Below, one piece after another: positions 43,001-55,100 of a stretch of DNA of 64,000 bases (the stretch's first letter is position 1; every line of letters starts with the position of its first letter). Source of the stretch: Cymodocea nodosa (Eukaryota; Streptophyta; Magnoliopsida; Alismatales; Cymodoceaceae); the NCBI GenBank assembly GCA_036874045.1, contig CM072335.1, positions 25,365,501 through 25,429,500 of the forward strand. Direction: 5' to 3'. The notes beneath the pieces are model-generated. The model saw only the letters and a list, made by a program, of their open reading frames with translations, made no database searches and was not told the DNA's origin. The position numbers and the translations under genes were made by a program.

Positions 43001-46000
43001 TTTTAAATATGGTCATGTTTTACTGTTCAACATTCTAAATCATAAAATATAAGTGAATAGTAGATTTGTAGATTTTTTTTATTTTAAAGGTATCCTCTTA
43101 TCACATAACATTTTAGAAGTATTTCTCTACATCTATTCTACTTTATTCGTATGAATGACATCCTCTATAATTTCACCATTGTTACTTATAGATTCTAAGT
43201 ATTTAAAAGTCTTATTTTTATGAATCTTATGATCATCTAAGTATGTATCATATTCATATAGTTAGAAATAATTTTAAAGGAAGTGTGGTCTTTAAGTTAA
43301 TATTCTTTCCTTTATAAAAATGACATCATTTTTGGATACCAATGTGCTAATTTAAGACTAGAATCACAAGTGCTCTTTAGAATAAAATGACATAATTTTC
43401 TCAAATGGTATCCCAATCCATTTGAATATTGGAGAAAATGATATATCATTGATCAAAATGGTATACTATTTTAGTAGTTATCATACAAATTTCCAGTCGT
43501 TAAACTTGTACTTCTAGGTCATCAATGCTTATATTTCTTCAATGTGAAAAATCAGTTTTTTCCTTACTCCTCCAAGTGGACAACAGAGTCTTTTGCATTC
43601 ATTAAGGAGAGAGGCACTCGAAGGGAATTGGAGTTACAATCGTACAAGACTTCTAAAAACACAGCTTGCTAAATTGTAGTGAGGGTTTTTTAGGTTGTAA
43701 GGAGTTAAGATTTGGTATTAAATTAATGAAGTCGTAAATGATACGGTGCTAATTTCATAATATCGAAATAGTGTAGGGTGCTAACTTGGATTGTAAGTGA
43801 ACCACTATAAATTTTTTAATGTTTTTGTAGTTTTTATTTTTACTTCTCTTTTTCTCTTAGTTAAAATTCACTCAAATCATCACATTCACCACACAAGTTC
43901 ATCATATTTGTTTAATTATACAGAGTTAAAGCTTGATTATAATTCAGTATTATCCTTCTTTTTAATGAAGTCAATTGATCCTAACAAGTTTGAATTATAC
44001 TCACGATCAATTTGTTTAACCTAATAATGCCCAACTTATTTAAGTAATAAAGCTCAAACTATTATTTAAATAAGAACTCAAGTGCTCTAAATATGTTTGT
44101 ATTTTCTTGGTGAAATGCAACAACTCTGACTGAAAATCTGCAGTTTGATAAAGTTCAACAGGTAAGATTGTGATCATATGTATTTTCTATTGGAATAAAA
44201 ATCATCAATGGTTAATCAAATTGGTAGCTTCATTTATTTGTTAAGCCAATTGCTTGTATCTATCAATATTGACTGAATTGATACTGATAACCAACTTCTG
44301 AAACTTGCATGTATTACCAGGGGACTAGCAAGTACTTCATAGAAAAATATTTGACAGATTTCTCCAGTGAATTTTCTCATATCTGCCATCAATATATTAA
44401 TATAACTGCATTAATTTGGTTTATTTGTTTCAGTGACTGAAGTTGTGTGGGAAGGTGAAGCTGCAGATGCTAATAATGTTTCCAAGGAGCCATCAAATAA
44501 TGGCACTGAAAGCAGGTACAATATAGTATAAAAATGGGGATGCTTCTTGTTCTGTTGAGCCGTTTGGCATCCATTCTTATCCCTGGAATTCAACTTCAAT
44601 ACATTCAGGTTTTGAATTTTGCTCGAGTTGAAAGAGCATATGGTTAGATTTGCTGGTGGGTATTTTTGGGTGAAATTTTGTCAGTAAATTTTGTGTCACA
44701 CGAAATTGGTAACTTTCTTCTATGTGACTACATGCCCACCAACATGTGCAGCATGTTGGTCTAACGTGCACAATATGCATGTGTAACGCATATGCCACAA
44801 TGCTTCTGCCTCTCATGCATTGTTTCTGTTCACATTATTTTTGTCTCTCCTAGTCTCCATCCTCTACCATTCAAGGTTAAGGTTAGTGTTAGGTTTTTAG
44901 TTGCTAAAGTAGTGTTTTGCTACCATCGCACTGAGAGTGTTCTGACAAAATCCTGGAACCCACATGTCCATTTCTCTCTCCCTTTTTCACTGAATGCTTT
45001 GGTGTCTCAGCAAAGTTTGTTTGAGTGTGCAATCTCACATTGGATACCTTGCCATGAACCAACCAGTTTTCATTTTCTGATGCACTTGCTTTGTATCTCC
45101 AACACACTCACACACACTAAAAGATAGTGTGTGGTGATTTAGGGTTCAAAAAAGAGATGATGTGGATCCCATGGCAAAGTTATAAGCCTTTGCAAAAGCA
45201 CTCTTTGTGATCATGCTTGTCTTTGCCCATCAACAACTTGCTTGACAAATTGGTCATTCAATATGTATCTGTGTAGTTATTCGGCTTATTGTCAAATTTA
45301 TTGATTGCCTCTTTCTTTTGGGTGGCATCCCTCTCATTTCCAAATCCAAATTCTGAGATTTGGCTATCCATCATCAAGGCCCAACCCATCTCTGTCATGT
45401 TACAGCTATTGCTTGTTGCTTTGTTTGCATCTCTATATCACAAGCATATGATGAATACGGATAAGTTAGGCTTTTCCCATGGAAGTGATCATCTTATTAA
45501 GAGACTTCCATTAGTAAGGAGAGAACTATAGACATTAATCCTAACACAGTAAGGTATTGAAGGTGATTATAAGTTAAATTTGTAGATCTTGGGAAGGTAT
45601 GTTAAGTGATTGAAGGATCCAGTGAAAGTTGCTTGTTTGCTTGTCCTTCAAGTAGATATTTGTTGCTTGTGGTTAGGTAATAATGCCCTTGCATGTTAGA
45701 CCATGCACGAGTTTTGAGAGAAATGAGCTGATAAGATGAAGGTTGATGCTAACAAGAAGAAAATCTGGATCACTCTACCACATGCAATATGTTAGTGAAG
45801 ATGGCTGTAAAGAAATTGTTGGGTGTTCAAAGATGTGAGGAAACTCCATTAAACAATGTCTCTTATACCTTGTGCATGACTGGGCTATGAAGGTTTTTGC
45901 CTCCTTGCCCTATGACTATGTTGGGTACAAATCTGGAAGGCCCTTCCAAATGATGATAATTTATTTGACGGAAGAGCCCAACCAAACATATTCAGTTCTT

Positions 46001-49000
46001 TGAAATACGAGATTGCCTTTTTACATGGGATGTGAATTTTATTCACTCTTGTGAAGGGATCTTCTCCCCTTGTATGCTGTTCTCCAGTTGGACTTTACGA
46101 CCTTTGGATAACAAGTCTACCATGGTACGACAAAGAAATTCATTTTCTTTGGTTCTGGTCCCAGTCAGAATGAATTAAGAAATTTTCAATTTTAGGATCC
46201 TTGATCAAAGGAAACTTAGGTCCATATTATGTGATGTATGACATGAGAGCGTCGTATGTGGTTCCTTTGAGAAGTGTGTGAGACCACTATGAAGCCCAAC
46301 GAGTGGTCCACATGCGTACGTAATCTCTGTGAGTATTATCATTTATCTGTCTTATCATTCTCGTTTTGGCCACAATTATTTTTTGCACATGTTCTTGTTT
46401 TGTAGTACTGTATTCTGCATTGTGATGTATAGCTGGGTTAATTGATGTCTTGTCAAAATTTTCATTTAATTTATAAATATTGTTTATCACTTATAGGCTT
46501 AGACATATTTCCTCACTTTTTTCCATTCTACTCTTGTTTCATGAGCAAAATCCACTTTTGTTTTTCCATTTTTACTTATAAATCTTAAATATCTGAAATT
46601 CTCACTTTTAGAAATCTGATGTCTATTTAATGCTATATCTTTATTATTAATCATATCATTGCTAAACGTAAACTTCCTATATTTAGTTTTAGTCTTACTT
46701 TGTCTCATTTTTTTTGGATTCTAAGTTGTCCATAATTCTAGTTTAGGATTAATTCTCAATATACTTCATAAACTAAGATATCATTGGAAAATAACACACA
46801 CCAAAGTAATTCACCTTAGATTTCTTTAGAAAGCTTATCCATAATCAAGTCAAATATAAGAGCTTAGAATTGACCTTGTTGTAAGTCTATGTTTATTGGA
46901 AATGTTTTTGTTTTCACTACCTATAAATTTAAGATTTGTTACTATTTTATTACATGCACTTTGATCAATTTTATATGCCATCATTATTCTTAACTAGAAA
47001 GATAATATAATTAATACATATGTTTCACAAGTTCATTTATAAGGCGTTATTAAACAAAAATTTTAGGAAGATTTGGATAGTTTAGTTCATAGTTTTCCTA
47101 TTAGTGAAAAACTATTTATTGGAGGGGATTTAAATGTTTATGTAGGAAAGTAAAATATCAGATATGAAATAAACCATGGAGGATTTAGTTTTGGTAATAG
47201 AAATGAAGAGGGAAATTTATTTTTAGACTTTAGCATAACTTGCAATCTTTTAGTAATAAACACTTATTTTAAGAAAAGAAAGGGACATTTAATTAGATTT
47301 AGATGTGGATAAAATACTAGTTAAATAGATTTTTTTACTTGAAAAATAGATTAAGAACGTGCAAACATTGTAAGGTTATTTCATGAGAAAACTTAACTAC
47401 ACAACATAGGTGATTATTATTAGATGTTAATATTAAGTTTTGGAAGAGAAAGACAAAAGTATATAAAAACCCAAGAATTAGGTGGTGAAATCAAGGTGAA
47501 AAGAAAATGATATTTCTAGTTAACTTGTTAAAAGAAAGAATATGAGAACTAAATGAAGAGGTAAATAAACTTTGGAATGAAATTACTATTTGTATTAAAA
47601 AGATTACTAAAAATATTTTAGGAGAGTCTTGCAGAATAGTTCTGTTAGGTAAAAAAAAGTTGGCAGTGAAATGAAGATGTATAGAAGATAATATAAGAAA
47701 AAATATTAAATTTGTCATAAATGAAGAAATGAGGAAACTTTAGAGAAGTATAAGCTAACAAAAGGAAATGCTAAGAAAATTGTTAGTGTAAGTTAAAAAT
47801 AAGACTTATAAGGAATTATATGATACTTTGAACACAAAACAAGGAGAAAATAAAATATATAAATTGTCTAGAGCTAGAGAGAAAATTTATAGATTTAAGT
47901 TAAGTGCATTAAAGATGAGGATAATAAATTTTTAGTAAAAGAAATGAAATAAAAAATAGATGGTGTTGGTATTTTAGTAAACTTTTTGATGAATGTATTA
48001 TAGAAAATTCTTTCAATCGGAATTTAGATAGTAGTACAAAAGATATAAATTATAGTTATATTAGAATTATTAGTTTGGAGGTAGAAAAAGTCATTATGAA
48101 AATGAAATATGGGAACAATATTGGACTAAATAGTATTCTTATTAAAGTGTACAAGTGAAGTAGAGATTAAGTGGTTAACTAAATTTTTTAATATAATTTT
48201 AAAGACAAAAAATATCGAAAAAATGTTCTTTAACATCTAGATTTAAGAATAAGAGAGACATACAAAATTGTAGTAATCATTCTAATATCAAGTTCACGAG
48301 TTACATTACAAAATTATGAAAAAGGGTAATTGAATAACGATTAAGGTATGTAACTAAAATCACAGAAAATCAAATTATTTATTTACTTGGCAATTAATAG
48401 AAAATTTTAGAATTAAGACAAAGGATCTTCATATGGTTTTTACCTTTTGTTTTGGGTTTTAAAAAGAAAAATGGGTCTCTATAGGATATATTGATATTAT
48501 AAAGGATATGTATGAAAAAATAATTATTAGTGTTAAAACTATAGATAGAGAAATTAAGAAATTTTTAACAGACATAGGTTTACATGAAAGGTCCTCTCTA
48601 TGTTCATAGGATATTTTCATTATTCCTAGAGTTTTGTAGTTTTTGTAATGTTCTTTCTTTTCTTTTATCTTCTTTTTTGAACATCTACATTTCTCAAATT
48701 TCTTTATTCTGTGGTTCTATCCTTTTGGATTCTCCTAAAGTTTCTTTTACAAATCTTTTGACCTTGGTGATAATGTCATTTTATTTATGTGGTTAAGGTT
48801 TCAAATAGAAAATTCCTTGGATTTGTATTATCTATTCTAACTTGTAAGTAAAAGGATTGTCTAAATTTCGTTACATATCTCTATACTACATGTCTTGTCC
48901 TGTATAATACCAATCAACCAAACTGTTAGCCTGCAACCTCAAAAAAGGTCCTCGTCATTTGGTCCTTTTTCTTGAGCAGTCTTGCCAGTGGACCTTATGT

Positions 49001-49407
49001 TGATAGTATAACAAGTTAGGGAAACACGTGATTCTCTCCTGAGTCCTGAGGGGCTTGTAACCTCATTAAGATCCTGAACACTAGACCTTATATCGATAGT
49101 TTGACAAGTTATGGCAGAGGACCCTCTTGAAATTTTGCATCATTTGTGGTTGCTTTATGTATGATAGATACGTTTTTTAGGTTACTTGGGTATGTTAGGT
49201 GAATCTTAAAACTCAATCATGATTGATTTTCTTTTTCAATTTTGGATGAGTTGCAGGCAACCCACAGTTGTCAAAGGACCATCAATTGGTGCTACTGCTC
49301 CATCTATGTCTAATGCTACGGGAAAAACTGGAAACAAGAAAGCTGCCAAGGGGGGATCCAAAGATGCTAAGCAAGGCAAAATCCTTTCATTCTTCAAAAA
49401 GATATGA
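37031..49407 (+). CDS. POLD3: DNA polymerase delta subunit 3 (Cdc27/p66 family), 8 exons
   Basis: Coding exons: 37031-37099, 37646-37701, 37786-37910, 40913-41072, 41269-41639, 41765-42220, 44434-44515, 49257-49407. All have GT-AG introns and phases joining to 489 codons. The N-terminal winged-helix part of the Cdc27 family is clear (LQVVSYKWLSRNFSISSNGA, LLQDFVEKHG, IVYTLSGWL, CSVQVYSVQA). A long polar, acidic and Lys-rich middle follows, with the conserved SLANIWG block and a CK2-like DFSDDEDDE tract. Near the end are KKVLKTRIDERGRE and VTEVVWEGEA, conserved from plants to animals. The last residues, KQGKILSFFKKI, form a PCNA-interacting (PIP) box. The subunit joins Pol delta to PCNA in lagging-strand synthesis and repair in the nucleus. 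E2F-type sites lie upstream. The long introns carry SINE, Harbinger and RTE insertions. Confidence 0.95.
38015..38164 (-). mobile_element. Au-like SINE, minus orientation, 150 bp
   Basis: Read on the minus strand, a tRNA-like head has an A box (TTGGTGCAATAGTAAAG) and a B-box-like GGTCACATGTTTTGAGCC, then CAGCAACAGTCTC and a TAGACCCC motif, all features of the plant Au SINE family. It is flanked by a perfect 17-bp target duplication, AACTCTATAGATTGATA, at 37998-38014 and 38165-38181. It lies in POLD3 intron 3. The intact duplication suggests a fairly recent insertion. Confidence 0.85.
38917..38940. repeat. 24-bp flanking repeat, copy 1
   Basis: TTGAAGAATCCAAGTTACAT plus TTAG. It ends at the first G of the Harbinger-like element and is repeated exactly at 39966-39989, 66 bp beyond the right-hand TTA. 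It is much longer than the family's 3-bp target duplication. Confidence 0.9.
38940..39899. mobile_element. PIF/Harbinger-like MITE, 960 bp
   Basis: Perfect 16-bp terminal inverted repeats, GGGGGGGTTTGTGCAC, with TTA target duplications at 38937-38939 and 39900-39902. Both ends continue with AATTTGACGGAATT-type subterminal repeats, and GTGTTTGTGCAC recurs inside at about 39038 and 39080. The interior is AT-rich without coding capacity. The element lies in POLD3 intron 3 and must depend on a transposase elsewhere. Confidence 0.9.
39966..39989. repeat. 24-bp flanking repeat, copy 2
   Basis: Exact second copy of 38917-38940, here followed by AGAAGTC instead of the transposon. See the corresponding finding. 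Confidence 0.9.
40046..40290. other. Foldback-rich stretch in POLD3 intron 3
   Basis: Short overlapping inverted repeats: AACCACTG (40246-40253) with CAGTGGTT (40262-40269), and GCAGTGGT (40261-40268) with ACCACTGC (40280-40287). They compete for the same central arm. The stems are too short for a microRNA precursor. Confidence 0.4.
42700..43250 (-). mobile_element. RTE-type LINE 3' portion, minus orientation
   Basis: Starts with ACAACAATTTGAGCCATAAT and a CACTATGTG motif, the reverse complement of the shared RTE 3' end. It then runs parallel to the copy at 22868-23860 (for example the blocks around ACATTCTAAATCATAAAATA and TATAATTTCACCATTGTTAC). It lies in POLD3 intron 6. Confidence 0.72.
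44516..46280 (+). other. First part of POLD3 intron 7, unrecognised
   Basis: Intron 7 runs 44516-49256. This part has several short frames (44792-45127, 45289-45531) with no family resemblance, and no element ends were found. Confidence 0.45.
46290..46960 (-). mobile_element. RTE-type LINE, post-RT region, minus orientation
   Basis: Minus-strand frames read RQSKTKTKYRKFTFSN, then SENFRYLRFISKNGKTK, then KQEHVQKIIVAKTRMIRQ. These match the RTE RTKTEYMECxFS, SExFRYLGSIIxKDGE and KxQHVxKMxVAEMRMLRW blocks in that order, with few stops. The higher-numbered end carries the RT core (LxQG-type text near 46860-46890). It is head-to-head with the next copy. Confidence 0.8.
47030..48580 (+). mobile_element. 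RTE-type LINE, endonuclease to RT, plus orientation
   Basis: Plus-strand frame with stops: KLFIGGDLNVYVGK, HGGFSFGNRNEEGNLFLDF, FKKRKGHLIRF (endonuclease). Further on come a VEKVIMKMKYG-type stretch and ITENQIIYLLG. Near 48420-48560 is DLHMVF-type text joined directly to GSL.DILILKDMYEK, so the catalytic FIDLEKAYDRVPREVLW block has been deleted. It is inactive and lies in POLD3 intron 7. Confidence 0.82.
48581..49256 (+). other. Last part of POLD3 intron 7
   Basis: No element ends. There is a weak local duplication, period 93 bp, around GACCTTATGTTGATAGTATA (48991) and GACCTTATATCGATAGTTTG (49084). The acceptor TTGCAG precedes exon 8. Confidence 0.5.
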
Positions 49408-51890
49408 AAGTAACTGCTAGCGTTACTGTTTTCTAATGTAAGTACCTTGAATTGTTTAAAAAGGTTCGAGATATGTTTACGACCATTGTCAGTTTTGGTT
49501 GCCAAATGGATCAAACATTCCCTTGTACCGCAACTTTCCCTTAAATTGTCAATTTTATTTACAGTAACAGGTTTACCATGTGGGCTTGCATATCTATGCC
49601 ATTTTCATTCGTTGCAAACTGATTTGACTATATTACATTGTTTTGTAGCTGAATTATGCTCGTGAAATTGCAAATCTAACTTCACCTGCTCTTTAGTTTG
49701 AACTAGGTGGGTCCAATTAACAAATGTGCATCGCCTGGATCCGTCTGCCTGTGCTGTGCACGATCGCTGGAAATCAGAGTGATCTCCTGTCCAAATCCGG
49801 AGTGGTTCTTCATGGACGGAATTGCTGAGCCCTAGGATGAAAATGAAAAGCACATTCACAGGGACAAGATATTTGGCAGACGGGTTTTCTCAATACCCGT
49901 TCCCTTGCCAGAGCTTTTTATCATCAGCTGAACTGTTGGAAACAAACTGTCTAAAACTGATTACAAAGATAACCTCCATCTAAAGATACAAGACTTAACA
50001 AAAACAAGAATAAAGCACGTGAAGGGCACTCGCTGAACAATTGAAAAATGAATGTAATACAGAACGATTAAATTGCATGGTGATTAGGCAATCAAACATC
50101 TCCCCTGCGATAGGTTCTTCAACCTTGGTGTACAGGATTCTTCTCAACGTTCGTCATGGTCTGCAAGCATGTATAACATCACACCACTTCCCTGGTTGCT
50201 GCAAGTAGTGGGATCTCCTTGCCTGCATTTCATGATTGAAGTTTTTGCATCTCGCCGAGAAAAAATCCCTCTTAATATGGTTTCCAGGTTTTCTCGGGTC
50301 TCTTGTTTAGCCGATGCCCGGGATGTGGTTCCAAGTTTAATATCCTTTCTCCTAGTTATCAGGATGTGGGTTATTAGAGAACTGAGATATTTAAGTGGTA
50401 CGAGAAATTTTGATGAAATATCAGAACGTGTTGAATTAATATGGTGACAATGTAAGAAGACTTTTTGCACTCTACTATGTATTTATCTAGCCCGCTAATG
50501 AACTGATTGAGACTACCTCGTCCCAAAAGGGTGATTATTTATTCTTGTTGGAAAAAAATTCACGAGAAACAGATTGACAGCTGCAATTTTCCGTATGTGT
50601 GGTAGGCATGCCAAGCAATCCTATCTCCTTTCCCTATCGTGGACATCTTCGTAACTCTGGTTTCCTTGAGATTTGTTAGGAAGACCCATGAATTTGACAG
50701 GAAGTGCTGCATTGACATCTTCGAGGAAAAAGTCATGACCGATTGTGGTTTTGGAAGAAGACATCCTTAGTAGTTGGGAAGAGAATATGGGACGTGAAAT
50801 AGAATGGGAAGAAGTGGTCCTAAACAATGGTGACTTACAAATAATAGATATGTAATATTTTTTTTAAACTTTGCTTTGATGAGAGAAGACCTAACTTCAA
50901 ACCCAGCGTGAATAAGTGCGAGCTTAATCGGGAATATTGTATGTATGTTGTTGAAAAGGAAGGCATCAATGATAGATAGGAAGATGGATGTAAAGTAAAA
51001 CAAGAGGAAGATTGGTGAGAATAATATTGGGCTTTTGTGCTACATTGTTAGATATAGTTACATCGTTTCCACCAACTAGCAAAACGTTTCAATCCAAATA
51101 AGAAATTAAATCAGAAGACCATTGAACTTTAGTTAAGAATGATTTAATTATTGATGATATCATTATCATTTAGTGAAGCAATAAATGAATTACTCAGACA
51201 TTTCTTTAAAAGCATACATGTGATTTGAATCTTTTTTTTTGATAAACTCAAAAGATACATGCAATAAGCATGATATTAATTTTATTTTTATAGATATGTT
51301 GTATTCAAGATAGGGCTTGTAATTTTTTTATTTTTTGAATTCTCAATATATATAACGTGTTGAACCATTGATCAAATTGTGTTGATCAACCAAACATTTG
51401 AACTAGTTTAATCTAGTTTATCCTTCCTCACTCTTGTTTGATAGACGAAATAATTTAAAAAAAAGTAAAATTAGATTCGTTTTGATTTAAAACAAAGTGA
51501 TTTAGGATAACCTAGATGCATTAAACTATATTTATAACTAAATTAGTGTACAAAAGTTAATTGTGATATAATTATTGAAGAAATTAGAAACTTTACGATT
51601 GTATTGACAAAAATCACCTTATCATTTTCGGCTTACACACCACGATATAATTTTTGGGAGAGGTCTTCATTATATATATATATAAAATCTATTTTTGTCA
51701 AAAAGAAACGACCAACTCTTTTGCATCTTTAGCCCACGCATTCAATAAAATTCGGCATATATACCCATGAATATGAAACCACGGTAAAGCTTTTTTCAGA
51801 GGGTGTAATTGCAAATAAACCTTTACATATCTGGCCCAACTCACATCCCTCTAGTCGCAACTTCACCTCTCGTCGGTTTTTTTACTCCGC
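49408..51890. other. POLD3 3' flank and intergenic DNA
   Basis: The first few hundred bases should be POLD3 3' UTR; an AATAAA occurs near 50010. Overlapping frames at 50144-50470 (minus) and 50169-50447 (plus) are mutual shadows with no known domain. The rest is AT-rich and unrecognised. Confidence 0.5.
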
Positions 51891-51976
51891 CTGCGTGCCT
51901 GGAATAGTTCCCATCGCTCTATCCAAGCCCATTGCTACCACCGCTCGATTTCCACCACCATCCGCGGAATCTCCAG

Positions 51977-52134
51977 GTATCGACCAATTCATTGCTCGCT
52001 TCTTCTGCCATCATCGAGATTCTTCTAGTCGGCAGAGAGCTATCTCCTATTTCTGCTCCTTTTTGTGTGACATTTCTGCACCGATCCCTTTGCTGATCCG
52101 CTGAAAGCCAGATCCTTTTGCTTTTGTTGTGTAG
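51977..52134 (+). other. Probable 5'-UTR intron of the SR gene
   Basis: A good donor (CTCCAG|GTATCG) and a pyrimidine-rich acceptor (TTTTGCTTTTGTTGTGTAG) ending 3 bp before the ATG suggest a 158-nt leader intron. Leader introns are common in plant SR genes. No transcript evidence is available here. Confidence 0.5.
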
Positions 52135-52137
52135 GAG

Positions 52138-55100
52138 ATGTGGAAGGTGTATGTTGGTAACCTCGACTACAGAGTGAGGGAGAGAGAGCTTGCCGATGAG
52201 TTCCGAACCTACGGAAACGTCAGAAGGTGTGATCTTTACTTTCTCTTCCATCCAAAACGATATAAAATGTTTTTTTTGGCAAAAAGATTGCTATTTTATA
52301 GTTTTGCGGATACACACGAGTGAGGCGAGGTTTCATGCGAGGCCATTGAATATGAAAGTGAAAATAGTTTTAATATTATGCTTTTCGTGTTTTAGTTTTA
52401 GTCACACATTTTTGTATTTTAGCTTTAGTTTCTAAGGATTTATGTTTTAACTAAGAATGAGTTTGATGGAGGTGACATGACGGCGGCAAGAGGCGAGGGT
52501 GGACAACAACACCTAAGGGAACATACGACATGGGGATGGTAGAGACAGTACCCAGGGAGACATATGATTGAGTGGGTGGGAGAGGGGGAAGGCCGCACGA
52601 GGGAGGAGGCAAGCAGCAAAAGGAGGAGAGGAAGAGGGTACTTGCACGAGGCCGCTGGAGAGGGGGAGGCAGACACAACGACGTGAAAGGCACAGTGAGG
52701 GCAACCAAAGGATGCAACATGGAGGGAGGGTGAAGTAGTGGTGTGCAACACAAGGGGGTGTGGAAGTGTGTCCGTTGTGGCACGGGGGCTATTTGAAACC
52801 CTCTCAGTGATAATTTTCCTATATAAACATACACACATGCATGTTTGGCCATGCGTTTTCTTGAAGTTGATCTGCTGGAGTTGTCCTGATCTCCTTTTGT
52901 TCTACCAGTTTGGTTTTCTTTACCAGTTTAATATTGTCTGCAGACAAGGAATTGATAGTTTCTAATTCATTGATATTCAACAGGATAATAAATAGTCTCA
53001 CTTGCTTGGTCTTCTCTTCTGTCATGCTATTTATGTCATATATTGCTTAATTGTTGTAAATCTTACTTAGCATCTTGCTTATCCAAATGAATTATTGCAA
53101 TGATGGTTCATTCGTCCACCAATAGCTCAAGTGGATCATTTGCAGAATGGTTAGGATGAAATTCAATAATTGAATGATTTCATATGTGGCCGCTGAAATT
53201 TGGCCATCCTAGCTTCAAAATTCCATTCAAATAATTATTGTAATCGTGTCTATTGGTTATAAACCAAAATCAAATAAATGAATGTTTTCATCATATCTGG
53301 CTACCCTATGGAATTTAGCCATTATATCTTTTAAATTCAATCTAAATAATATTTTATAACGTAAATTGTGGTTATTTTGATGAAAGGATGGTGTAGATTT
53401 AGTTCTCACATTTAATGCCATATCTATGTTTCACCTTATAGTAACGTGTAACTCCTCTAGAAAGGTTCTGGTTTATGTTTTTCCAGTTTTGCTATATTCA
53501 AGTAGATTTCCAAGAGTTAACTTTTCTTTACAGCTCCACCTGTTACAACACGGTCATTAAATGGTATAAGATAAAGATGGTGTTTCAATTCAATTTATAA
53601 TCTTTTGTTGCCTTGTAAATGGTATTGATTGGGGAAATAAACTTGTAATATCAAGTACCCCAAGAAATTATGTATTTAGAGAAGCTGTAAATATGCATGT
53701 TTTGTCCATGCTTCTTATTTTATTGGCATATTGGTTTAGTACCGAAAGGTCTAAAATATAACATCTCATGTTTGATTTGGTACTGAAGTAATGGGCCTCC
53801 TTATTACACTTATTGGTTTCAAATCTAACGATGGCTGGACCTTGTTATTATTGAATATATTTTCCATCAGAGAGGTGGCTATAATATTTTCAATTATCCA
53901 TTAATTATTCCATTTTTTGATACAGTAGGTCTTGAACTATTGACCCCTGAAGTATGCACAACTCATGGCCCTTTTCTGTTGTGTTATTTTGGAAGTTTCT
54001 CATGTTGCATGCTTGTTTTGAAAGCACCCTATGAATTGTCTATAGGATTTCACAAAATATATTCTATTGCTTATTATATTGATGGATCTATTCTCAGTGT
54101 GTGGGTAGCACGGAATCCTCCAGGCTATGCATTTGTGGAATTTGATGATCGTCGAGATGCAGAGGATTCAGTGTCAGCATTAGATGGTTGGCTTATTTAC
54201 CTTTTGCTTTTCCATCCAATTTGCATGTTGAATTTTATTAGCAATTTTACTTTGAATGACATTATTTCATTTCCTCTTAACACTTGAACAATGAACCTGT
54301 TTGTTTGGTGGTTTTCTAAACCGTCAAACAATAATTTACCAATATTACTCCATTATTTACCAAAAATATTTGATTTTTATAACATGTAAGTATTTACATG
54401 TAAACTGAGGTCACTCTTTGAGCTTTATGAGAACATTATGAGGCTGACTTTTTCTCAGGCCATGACAGAAAACCCAATGATGTTATTTACTGAGCATATT
54501 TTTTATAAAAAATAACCATTCTAGAAGGTTTATGAAAAAAAATCAAGAAACCCCAATACTTGAATAAGCAAGCCCATTGTTGTCATGGAACCAAGGGTGA
54601 AGGCCAACACAGGGCCTCAGTTATTGGTTATCTAGGACTTTTGAGTGAGCATATATCTGTCTGTGCATATATAATTGATGTTACTTGTATTTTAGAATTG
54701 TTAGGAATGAGAATGTGAATCCATCATTCATGCAATCAGTAGGCTTTGTCAATTCCTGTAAATAGAGAATTGATGCTACATATTATTGCAATAATTTTTT
54801 TTCAAAATATATTCATCATTAACTGTAATTTTTCCCAACTTAGTTGTAATGGCATAGTTGTGATAATCATGTATTTGTAGTGAGCTTACATGGTCAAGTG
54901 AGAATATGATATTTTTTCAAAAGTTTTTGGATGGTATGCAATTTCTTGAGTGACATGAAATTTCCTGGCTACATAGTTCCTGAAATATTTTAGTGAAGTT
55001 TGTAATGTATATGTTGAACATGTGATGCATTCCATTACTAACTTCTAGTCTATTTTCAAGGGAAACATGGTTTCAGAAGGCCAAGTGTTTAAATTTTCAT

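Noticed and set aside
50144-50470. 108-codon minus frame and 92-codon plus frame
   Set aside because: They overlap each other, match no known family and have no supporting signals.
52440-52852. Three Pro/Ser/Cys-rich minus-strand frames in SR intron 1
   Set aside because: Low-complexity products of a purine-rich tract; no domain or start context.
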